Source of the DNA: Anaerolineae bacterium
GTDB taxonomy: Bacteria; Chloroflexota; Anaerolineae; JAFGEY01
DNA length: 6,252 nt
Direction: 5' to 3'
Assembly: GCA_016929205.1 (NCBI GenBank)
Contig: JAFGJF010000320.1
Span: 1-6,252 of the forward strand
Part shown: in pieces, positions 1 through 5,193 of the stretch
How positions within the stretch are numbered: position 1 is the first letter of the stretch
Layout: every line of letters starts with the position of its first letter
Position numbers and translations under genes: made by a program
Notes under the pieces: generated by a model
Seen by the model: only the letters and a program-made list of their open reading frames with translations
Databases searched by the model: none
What the model was told of the DNA's origin: nothing

Positions 1-859
1 CTGTCGGCTTGATCATCTTGCGCAGCCAGTTTGCCCCCACCCCTTCCGTCAGCGGGTAAACCGGTACCAAACGTCCGGTATTGATTTGCTCTGCCTCTAG
101 CGGCTCCCACCTGGGACTTGTCATCACCTTGCGGCCAAGGTACTCGTCCACCTGGCCGCTGAGCACAATCTGCCGGCCGCGTTTGAGCTGTTGGGCCAGG
201 TAAGGCTGATTGAACCAGGTCGCCTGGATCGCTCCAGAGCCATCGGCAACAATGGTATTGACAATCGCCGCGCCACCACGATGCCGCTTTAGTTTGGTCG
301 AACGAATCGTGCCAATCACAGTGACCTGTTCCCCGTACAAAAGCCTGGCAATCGGCTTTAGCCTGGAATAGTCGTCGTGCCGGCGCGGGAAAAAATAGAG
401 CATGTCTTGAATCGTCTCGATACCCAACCGCTTCAACCTTGCAGCCTGCTTGACCCCGACGCCAGAAAGAACAGTCACTGGTGAACGAATACCCGAATGC
501 GGGTGATGATTCTCACTATCCGAACCGATCGCCGGCGCATCTGCCATTGGGGCACCTTCCGAGATCTCTGCCTGTGGCACCTCTACTCGCTCGCCTTCGG
601 GCGCGATCCTGGAAAGAATACGCTCAATATCGTCGATGGCCTTGCACCGTTCATCGAGATCCGGCAGTGTGCCATAGTGGGCAATGAGGTCGATCGCCTT
701 GTCGACGAGCGCAATCTGCCCCGGTTCAGGAAACGCTTGTCGCGCCTGATCAGGCCACCACTTTAGGATCCCCTCCAATCCACCAATCACCGCTTTGTTC
801 TTATATCCCTGCTCAATCTCCAGGGAGAGTATTTTCTGTAGCTTTTCAAGTATTGCCAA
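1..859 (-). CDS. recG: ATP-dependent DNA helicase RecG, N-terminal part (cut by left edge)
   Basis: RecG is a monomeric superfamily 2 translocase that rescues stalled replication forks and branch-migrates Holliday junctions. Only the first 286 residues lie in the window; the motor domains and C-terminus lie beyond base 1. Residues 1-125 are an N-terminal extension, with QGYKNKAVIGGLEG near residues 17-30 and a Glu/Ala/Pro-rich linker near 88-122. The conserved core begins at about residue 127 with PVTVLSGVGVKQA (helix-hairpin-helix-like), then FPRRHDDYS (157-165), an OB-fold wedge domain (about 175-255), and VYPLTEGV (267-274), the typical end of the wedge domain. The start is inferred to be TTG at 859: an in-frame TGA lies at 866-868, and MAILEKLQKIL fits RecG proteins with this extension. 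Weak ribosome-binding matches are GAGG 4 nt upstream, or AGGTGG overlapping the degV stop codon. It follows degV by 16 bp, so translational coupling is likely. Identity is secure; the exact start is less so. Confidence 0.93.
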   Translation of the reverse strand, partial: MAILEKLQKILSLEIEQGYKNKAVIGGLEGILKWWPDQARQAFPEPGQIALVDKAIDLIAHYGTLPDLDERCKAIDDIERILSRIAPEGERVEVPQAEISEGAPMADAPAIGSDSENHHPHSGIRSPVTVLSGVGVKQAARLKRLGIETIQDMLYFFPRRHDDYSRLKPIARLLYGEQVTVIGTIRSTKLKRHRGGAAIVNTIVADGSGAIQATWFNQPYLAQQLKRGRQIVLSGQVDEYLGRKVMTSPRWEPLEAEQINTGRLVPVYPLTEGVGANWLRKMIKPT

Positions 860-875
860 ATTGCCTCACAACCAC

Positions 876-1739
876 CTAGATTTCAAAAGAGATATCCTCG
901 TAAACAACAACACCCAGCGCCTCCGCACCAACGTACGATGCCAGCACCGGGCCATACGCCATCACCGGCACGTCCAGGTCCGGAAACACCTCGCGCAACT
1001 GCCCGGTGATATAATCCGTTTCTTCGGTGGGGTCTTCCGTACTCTTGATGATCGCCACCTGATTGATCGCATCAAATTCGGTTACAAATTCGATCAGCTT
1101 TTCAATCGCCGACTCGCGCGTCTTGACTTTTTCAATGGGAATGATCTCACCACCCTCGAGCGTGAAAAGCGGCTTGATCCCGAGCATCGTTCCCAACAAT
1201 GCCTGGGCTTCACCGATCCCATCGGCGTGTCTCAAATCGTTTAAATGTTCGGAAAAGAACACAATATAAATCTGGGGAATGATCCCACGAACATAGCGCA
1301 CGATTTGGTCGATGGTCTGTCCTTCCATCGCCGCGCGCGCGGCGGCTTCAACGAGAATGCCCAGTCCAAGAGATGTCGTTTCAGCATCAATGATCTCGAT
1401 TTTGCACTGTCCCAGCAGCATATTGGCCGCCTGTCGTGCGTTCTGAATCGTACTGCCCAATTTTTCTGGCAAATGAATAGAAAGAATCTCACCACAATTT
1501 TGATGCAATTCGGTATAGATGCGGTGGAACTCTTCCACCGTAGGAGGTAGCGCCTGTGGGATCTCGCCAGATCGGGCTGAAAAATCGCCAAGCTCGTTGA
1601 TGTTCAGCTCTGCACTATCGCGGTACTCTTGCTCTCCAAGCCTGATACGGAGCGGAACCACCGTCACCGGCAGTTCCCGAGTCTCGCCAAGTTCTAGCGA
1701 AAAGCGGACAGTCGAATCGGTCACGATACAAACACTCAT
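876..1739 (-). CDS. degV: DegV family protein (FakB-like fatty-acid-binding fold), divergent pocket
   Basis: DegV/FakB proteins bind one fatty acid and present it to the kinase FakA. This one has 287 residues, normal for the family. Matching blocks are IVTDST (5-10), ILSIHL (85-90), TSLGLGILVEAA (122-133), the EAQALLGTMLGIKPL block (177-191) with GGEIIPIEKVKTR after it, and a C-terminal GPVLASYVGAEALGVVVY (263-280). Compared with the family patterns I know, the polar residues around the fatty-acid carboxylate are changed: TSQP reads ALPP (64-67), SSxLSGT reads PEKLGST (91-97), GGRIG reads ADGIG (172-176), and the HxGPG His is Tyr269. The fold is therefore clear but the ligand is not. ATG at 1739 is chosen because it gives the canonical N-terminus and has GAGGG upstream; a GTG at 1775 would add 12 atypical residues. 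It sits between fakA (99 bp upstream) and recG (16 bp downstream), so a partnership with FakA is likely by context. Confidence 0.9.
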   Translation of the reverse strand: MSVCIVTDSTVRFSLELGETRELPVTVVPLRIRLGEQEYRDSAELNINELGDFSARSGEIPQALPPTVEEFHRIYTELHQNCGEILSIHLPEKLGSTIQNARQAANMLLGQCKIEIIDAETTSLGLGILVEAAARAAMEGQTIDQIVRYVRGIIPQIYIVFFSEHLNDLRHADGIGEAQALLGTMLGIKPLFTLEGGEIIPIEKVKTRESAIEKLIEFVTEFDAINQVAIIKSTEDPTEETDYITGQLREVFPDLDVPVMAYGPVLASYVGAEALGVVVYEDISFEI

Positions 1740-1838
1740 TGCTAAACGCCCTCGTCTTTCAAGCCATCTCATCACCCGGTCAGTTCACGCTCATACTGCT
1801 CTGATCCGCGCTCATTTCCAAGTGCGAGACGAAAATGC

Positions 1839-3506
1839 CTATTCGGCTGAAATAATGTAATGATAGTGAGGCTGCCCGCCATTCAAGATCTCGATCTCGA
1901 CATCGGGATAGCGTGCTTTGATCGTCGCCGCCAACTCTTGCGCCTGCTCTTCAGATATGGCCTCGCCATAGTAAAATGTCAGGACCTCGACCTGGTCCAT
2001 ATCCATATGCCCCAACAACTCGATGCACATCGAATCGAAATCCATCCCGGTCACGACCAGCTTGCCTTCCACCAGACCGATCAACTGCCCTTCCTTGACA
2101 TCCAGGTCATCGATTCGGACATCCCGGACAGCAACTGTCACTTCCGCCGTCTGTACCTCGCCCAGGCTGCGTTCCATCGCTCTCGTGTTCGTGTCCAGGT
2201 CTGCATGATAGTTAAAAGCCAACATCGCGCTGATGCCCTGGGGAATGGTCTTGCTAGGAACAACCCTGACTCGCCGATCAGAAAGTGCTTGCGCTTGTTG
2301 TGCGGCAAGAATAATGTTCGAATTGTTGGGCAATATGATCGCGTGCTGCGCGGGTGAACTCTGAACGGCTTCGAGCAACTGTTCGATGCTGGGGTTCATC
2401 GTTTGCCCACCCGAAACGATCACGTTCGCTCCCAGACTCTCAAAAACGCGGCTCAACCCGGGTCCCGGCGAGACGACAACGACAGCGATATCCAGTTCCT
2501 GCTCTTCTTCCGCAGTACGTAGCACGGGTCCGGCCTGCCCCATGATGAATTCCTGATACTGCTCCTGCATGTTTTCGACAATGACGCGGCTAATCGAGCC
2601 AACGCTGGCCCCATAATTCAGCGGATCGCCGGGAGCAAGTGTATGAACGTGCACTTTGATGGTCGTACTATCGCCGACAATAAGCGGGCAGGTCCCCATT
2701 GCGGCAATAGTCTCGCGTATCTGGGCCACGTCCATATTGATCCCGCTGATCACATACTGGACATCATAACCATATTCTTCTTCGAACTGACCGCGCGGTC
2801 CGAGATCCACAGCATGCTCCAATACCTCGTCGGAAGGTATCTCTTCGCCGTGCGCGTATCGAGACATTCCCTCCAAAACGACAAAAAGCCCCTGCCCCCC
2901 TGCGTCCACCACACCGGCCTCACGCAAGATAGGCAAAAGCGTCGGCGTGCGGGCCACAGAGTCTCTCGCTGAATGGACAACGTACTCGAGCAAATCCCTC
3001 AAATCAGAGAGCTGAGGCGCGGCCTCCACTGCGGCAGCGCTCGACTCGCGGATGACGGTCAAAATCGTCCCCTCGACCGGCTTGATCACCGCCTTGTAGG
3101 CAACGGCAGACGCTGCCTTGAGGGCGTGAGCAAACTCGACTGCGTTAAAATCTTCCTTGCCTTCCAGCCCTTGAGCCAAACCACGCAGTATCTGCGACAA
3201 GATCACGCCCGAATTGCCTCTTGCCCCCATCAACGCACCACGCGAGGCATGCTGGGCAATTGTGCCCACCTCTTTGGCAGGAAGCTCCTGAATCTCTTGG
3301 CATGCGGCCTGCATCGTCAAGTACATATTGATCCCCGTATCGCCATCAGGAACAGGAAAGACGTTCAAACTGTTGACGTGCTCGATGTGTTTTTCTAACC
3401 ATCGCAAGCCGGCATTCAACAATTGCTTCAAACCTCGTCCATCGCAAGCCAGAATCGGCTTTGTTGGATTGGAAAAAGATATCTCTGATACAGAATGACT
3501 GGTCAA
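1839..3506 (-). CDS. fakA: DAK2/DhaL domain fatty-acid kinase FakA (YloV-like)
   Basis: FakA transfers the ATP gamma-phosphate to a fatty acid held by a FakB/DegV protein, giving acyl-phosphate for phospholipid synthesis. The 555-residue length matches the family (about 550). The N-terminal DhaL nucleotide domain shows NVFPVPDGDTGINM (about 48-61, with Mg-binding Asp54 and Asp56), GARGNSGVILSQ (94-105) and DAGGQGL (201-207). The middle domain has EEYGYDVQYVI (243-253) and KVHVHT with His285 and His287. The C-terminal DegV-like domain has GGQTMNPS, LPNNSNI and a terminal GGQPHYHYIISAE. Asp248 occupies the place where EYGYCTEF-type homologues carry Cys. The start is TTG at 3506, preceded by AGGAG with 8 nt spacing; the open frame continues to an ATG-like codon at 3608, but that would overlap asp23 and adds non-family sequence. 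It lies 43 bp after asp23. Assignment as a fatty-acid kinase rests on homology; the activity itself is inferred. Confidence 0.93.
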   Translation of the reverse strand: MTSHSVSEISFSNPTKPILACDGRGLKQLLNAGLRWLEKHIEHVNSLNVFPVPDGDTGINMYLTMQAACQEIQELPAKEVGTIAQHASRGALMGARGNSGVILSQILRGLAQGLEGKEDFNAVEFAHALKAASAVAYKAVIKPVEGTILTVIRESSAAAVEAAPQLSDLRDLLEYVVHSARDSVARTPTLLPILREAGVVDAGGQGLFVVLEGMSRYAHGEEIPSDEVLEHAVDLGPRGQFEEEYGYDVQYVISGINMDVAQIRETIAAMGTCPLIVGDSTTIKVHVHTLAPGDPLNYGASVGSISRVIVENMQEQYQEFIMGQAGPVLRTAEEEQELDIAVVVVSPGPGLSRVFESLGANVIVSGGQTMNPSIEQLLEAVQSSPAQHAIILPNNSNIILAAQQAQALSDRRVRVVPSKTIPQGISAMLAFNYHADLDTNTRAMERSLGEVQTAEVTVAVRDVRIDDLDVKEGQLIGLVEGKLVVTGMDFDSMCIELLGHMDMDQVEVLTFYYGEAISEEQAQELAATIKARYPDVEIEILNGGQPHYHYIISAE

Positions 3507-3549
3507 AACGTTTGCTCCTGAAAAATGATACTTGTACCCAAGCCAGAAA

Positions 3550-3900
3550 CTAGGTATCGCTGACGCGCAGCCCTTGCACATGAACATTGACATAAGAAAC
3601 AGGTACACCTACCATCTTTTCTACACTAAACTTGACACTGCTCATAATATTGCGCGCGACCGTGGTGATGCGCACACCATACTCCATAACTACATAGAGA
3701 TCGATCTCGATTTCATCGCCTTGGATGTGCACTTCGACACCCCGTTTACTGTCATGACGCAAAACGTGTGCCAGTCCGTTCGCCAGGTTTTTTGAAGACA
3801 TGCCCACCACACCGTACGCATTGAGTACCGCGTGATTGACAATCGTTGCTACGGCAGCCGGAGAGACCTCGATTCGCCCTCGGACATTTGCTTCACTCAT
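3550..3900 (-). CDS. asp23: Asp23/Gls24 family envelope-stress protein (YloU-like)
   Basis: This is a 116-residue Asp23/Gls24-family protein. It begins MSEANVRGRIEVSPAAVATI, the usual opening, where a G-x-I-x-(I/V)-S-x-x-V core starts the domain. A family-typical middle follows, with GVVGMSS (about 30-36), VEVHIQGDEIEIDLYVVMEYG, and a C-terminal VPVSYVNVHVQGLRV. No signal peptide or membrane segment is visible, so it is cytosolic or peripheral. Characterised relatives are linked to cell-envelope stress, but the biochemical role of the family is poorly defined. The start at 3900 is chosen because GAGG lies 7 nt upstream and the protein starts at the conserved region; an upstream start at 3957 would add 19 unconserved residues and would lie upstream of one promoter candidate. 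It is the first gene of the asp23-fakA-degV-recG unit. The same pairing with a FakA homologue occurs in Firmicutes (yloU-yloV). Confidence 0.9.
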   Translation of the reverse strand: MSEANVRGRIEVSPAAVATIVNHAVLNAYGVVGMSSKNLANGLAHVLRHDSKRGVEVHIQGDEIEIDLYVVMEYGVRITTVARNIMSSVKFSVEKMVGVPVSYVNVHVQGLRVSDT

Positions 3901-3937
3901 CAAGTTTCCTCGTTTGCTAAAACTCTTGTCTTGTGGT

Positions 3938-3966
3938 ATGATATGCGACATACGCAATTCGATAAA
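3938..3966 (-). promoter_or_regulatory. Candidate proximal asp23 promoter
   Basis: On the minus strand, TTTATC (3966-3961) and TATCAT (3943-3938) are separated by 17 bp. The -10 matches five of six consensus bases; the -35 is weak. The predicted start near 3931 would give a leader of about 30 nt containing the asp23 ribosome-binding site. Confidence 0.35.
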
Positions 3967-4024
3967 AGACCGTGTCGCAGAGTTGGGCGCACAGTGCGAT
4001 TGAATTCATCGCCGCCCGCGTTCC

Positions 4025-4054
4025 AATATACGTTATATAACACTTGCGGGACAA
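4025..4054 (-). promoter_or_regulatory. Candidate distal asp23-fakA-degV-recG promoter
   Basis: On the minus strand, TTGTCC (4054-4049) and TATATT (4030-4025) are separated by 18 bp, matching four and five of six consensus bases. The predicted start near 4018 would leave a leader of about 118 nt. The palindrome at 4032-4041 falls inside its spacer. Confidence 0.45.
4032..4041. repeat. 10-bp AT-rich perfect palindrome
   Basis: GTTATATAAC is its own reverse complement and sits in the -35/-10 spacer of the distal asp23 promoter candidate, 18 bp from the rpmB -35. It could be an operator half or simply AT-rich chance; the flanking bases do not extend the symmetry. Confidence 0.3.
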
Positions 4055-4059
4055 TATCG

Positions 4060-4089
4060 TTGTCTCGCTTGTATTTTGTATTCTAACAT
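4060..4089 (+). promoter_or_regulatory. Candidate rpmB promoter
   Basis: TTGTCT (4060-4065) and TAACAT (4084-4089) are separated by 18 bp on the plus strand. The start would fall near 4095, giving a leader of about 35 nt that includes the AAGGAAAGGA Shine-Dalgarno stretch at 4111-4120. Its -35 lies only 5 bp from the distal asp23 -35, facing away. Confidence 0.45.
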
Positions 4090-4130
4090 CTGCAACTTGA
4101 TGTCAAAATGAAGGAAAGGATGCATTGACA

Positions 4131-4319
4131 ATGGCAAAATGTGAGATGTGTGGCAAGTCGCAAATGTCCGGGAACAACGTTCCGCACTCGCTGCACAAGA
4201 CAAAAAGAAAATGGAACCCCAACATTCAAAAAGTCACCCTTAGCGAAAATGGCCGTTCCAGAAAAGCATATCTTTGCGCCAAATGTCTGCGAACCAAGAA
4301 CAAAACGACAGGCAAATAA
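4131..4319 (+). CDS. rpmB: 50S ribosomal protein L28 (bL28), zinc-binding form
   Basis: bL28 is a structural protein of the large ribosomal subunit. The 62-residue product begins MAKCEMCGKSQMSGNNVPHS and continues with HKTKRKWNPN (22-31) and a basic C-terminus, the standard bL28 pattern. Two CxxC pairs, Cys4/Cys7 and Cys49/Cys52, mark the zinc-binding (C+) form; many bacteria also have, or only have, a Cys-free form. ATG at 4131 is chosen because it gives the conserved MAKC start. A TTG two codons upstream (4125) sits only 4 nt from the AAAGGA ribosome-binding stretch and is less likely. The gene is monocistronic: its own promoter candidate lies at 4060-4089 and a strong hairpin terminator follows 12 bp after the stop. 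It is transcribed divergently from asp23, the neighbour it also has in Firmicutes. Confidence 0.97.
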   Translation: MAKCEMCGKSQMSGNNVPHSLHKTKRKWNPNIQKVTLSENGRSRKAYLCAKCLRTKNKTTGK

Positions 4320-4331
4320 ACCAACTTGACG

Positions 4332-4365
4332 AAAACAGGCTCTTGACAAGAGCCTGTTTTTGTTT
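4332..4365 (+). terminator. Intrinsic terminator of rpmB, probably bidirectional
   Basis: A perfect 13-bp stem pairs 4332-4344 with 4348-4360 around a GAC loop, with core ACAGGCTCTT, and is followed by a T-rich run. On the minus strand the same stem ends in TTTT 24 bp after the rpe stop codon, so it likely terminates both convergent genes. Confidence 0.9.
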
Positions 4366-4367
4366 TC

Positions 4368-5042
4368 TCAAACACAAGCTCTATTTGCCACAGTCCGCAA
4401 GCTGTTAAGCGCCTGATCAATTCCTTCCGGTGCGGCAAAAATAGCCGCTCCAGCCACCAGAACATTCGCCCCAGCCTTGACCACTCGCTCTACAGTTTCA
4501 ACGTTGATCCCGCCATCGACCTCGATGTCTGTTTCGAGATTTCGAGACACGATCATGGCTCGCAACCGTTTGATTTTGGACAGCATCGTTTCGATAAACG
4601 ACTGCCCGCCAAACCCTGGATTGACCGTCATCAACAAAACCATATCCACAAAAGGCAAAATCTCTTCCAACAAAGCAAGTGACGTGCCAGGATTGATTGT
4701 CACGCTGGCCCGCGCGCCCAGATTGTGTATCTGCTGAATCGTGCGATGAATATGAGGGCAGGTCTCAAGATGAACAGTAACGTTGCTCGCGCCCGCGCTA
4801 ACAAACTCGGCAATGTAACGTTCCGGTTTTTCGATCATCAAATGCACGTCAAGAGGCAGCGCCGTTACCCCGCGCACCGCACGCACGATTAAAGGCCCGA
4901 ACGTCATATTGGGCACAAAGTGTCCATCCATTACGTCACAGTGAATATAGTCAGCACCGGCAGCTTCAGCAGCAGCGACCTGCGCTCCCAAGTGAGCAAA
5001 ATCGGCGGATAGAATCGAGGGTGCAATTTTGATAGCCATCAT
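4368..5042 (-). CDS. rpe: Ribulose-phosphate 3-epimerase
   Basis: Rpe interconverts D-ribulose 5-phosphate and D-xylulose 5-phosphate in the pentose phosphate pathway, in the cytosol. The 224-residue (beta/alpha)8 barrel has every diagnostic motif: [10 protein letters not shown] (6-15, active-site Ser9), [12 protein letters not shown] (34-45, metal ligands His34 and Asp36), DVHLMI with metal ligand His67, the flexible phosphate-binding loop NPGFGGQ (141-147), VDGGIN with catalytic and metal-binding Asp176, and the [11 protein letters not shown] phosphate site near the C-terminus. The start is ATG at 5042 or the adjacent ATG at 5039. The open frame runs back to a GTG at 5099, but those residues are not part of the family and the DNA there holds a promoter. 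No Shine-Dalgarno sequence precedes the start, and the predicted transcription start coincides with the first ATG. The gene is monocistronic, converging on rpmB. Confidence 0.96.
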   Translation of the reverse strand: MMAIKIAPSILSADFAHLGAQVAAAEAAGADYIHCDVMDGHFVPNMTFGPLIVRAVRGVTALPLDVHLMIEKPERYIAEFVSAGASNVTVHLETCPHIHRTIQQIHNLGARASVTINPGTSLALLEEILPFVDMVLLMTVNPGFGGQSFIETMLSKIKRLRAMIVSRNLETDIEVDGGINVETVERVVKAGANVLVAGAAIFAAPEGIDQALNSLRTVANRACV

Positions 5043-5048
5043 GACATA

Positions 5049-5077
5049 ATAATACACTGCTTTGGCAAAAAAATCAA
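5049..5077 (-). promoter_or_regulatory. rpe promoter predicting a leaderless transcript
   Basis: On the minus strand, TTGATT (5077-5072) and TATTAT (5054-5049) are separated by the optimal 17 bp. Seven bases past the -10 is position 5042, the A of the first rpe ATG. There is no Shine-Dalgarno sequence between the -10 and the start codon. Confidence 0.6.
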
Positions 5078-5086
5078 GATCTTGAT
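5073..5086. promoter_or_regulatory. 14-bp perfect palindrome over the rpe -35, candidate operator
   Basis: ATCAAGATCTTGAT is perfectly self-complementary over 14 bp and covers five of the six -35 bases of the rpe promoter. The position suits a dimeric repressor. The binding protein is unknown and no second copy is visible in the window. Confidence 0.45.
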
Positions 5087-5144
5087 ACAGCAATTCCACA
5101 CTCGCGCTGCCAAATGTAACGGCTCCACAACACCTGCAACAAAC

Positions 5145-5176
5145 AAAAGTGCCCTCTCGGTAGAAAGGGCACTTTT
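5145..5176 (-). terminator. Intrinsic terminator of hppA
   Basis: An 11-bp stem pairs 5145-5155 with 5166-5176 (core GTGCCCT / AGGGCAC) around a 10-nt loop that can partly pair. It starts 17 bp after the hppA stop and, on the minus strand, ends in TTTTGTTTGTTG. It separates hppA from rpe. Confidence 0.85.
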
Positions 5177-5193
5177 AATCACTTACAAGCGGT

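Larger units (their letters stand above)
3901..4130. promoter_or_regulatory. Divergent asp23 / rpmB intergenic regulatory region
   Basis: This 230-bp region separates two divergently transcribed genes and is more AT-rich than its surroundings near 4021-4095. It holds candidate promoters in both directions, ribosome-binding sites for both genes, and a 10-bp perfect palindrome GTTATATAAC at 4032-4041. I see no RNA gene, riboswitch-like fold or credible small ORF in it. Confidence 0.75.

Noticed and set aside
481..766. Plus-strand open frames over the left end
   Set aside because: They are antisense to the recG N-terminal extension, which continues into conserved RecG motifs.
795..1244. 149-codon plus-strand open frame
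   Set aside because: It is antisense to degV, has no ribosome-binding site and no recognisable domain, and the minus frame is clearly conserved.
1740..1838. 99-bp gap between fakA and degV as a site for a promoter or small gene
   Set aside because: No paired -35/-10 hexamers, hairpin or credible ORF could be seen; it may just be leader sequence with the degV ribosome-binding site.
1860..2357. 165-codon plus-strand open frame
   Set aside because: It is a shadow of fakA. Its His/Arg/Asp-rich composition is the usual result of reading the reverse of a real gene.
2973..3398. 141-codon plus-strand open frame
   Set aside because: It lies fully inside fakA on the opposite strand, with no start signal and no family resemblance.
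4125..4130. TTGACA, a perfect -35 hexamer just before the rpmB ATG
   Set aside because: No -10-like hexamer lies 16-18 bp downstream, and it overlaps the start of a gene that has an upstream promoter candidate.
4343..4348. TTGACA in the rpmB terminator
   Set aside because: It is part of the hairpin loop region and no -10 follows at the right distance.
4083..4349. 88-codon minus-strand open frame over rpmB
   Set aside because: It mirrors the L28 gene and includes the terminator hairpin; its Cys/Phe-rich product is not credible.
5043..5099. N-terminal extension of rpe from GTG 5099
   Set aside because: The frame is open, but the residues are absent from the family, no ribosome-binding site precedes the GTG, and the stretch contains the rpe promoter.
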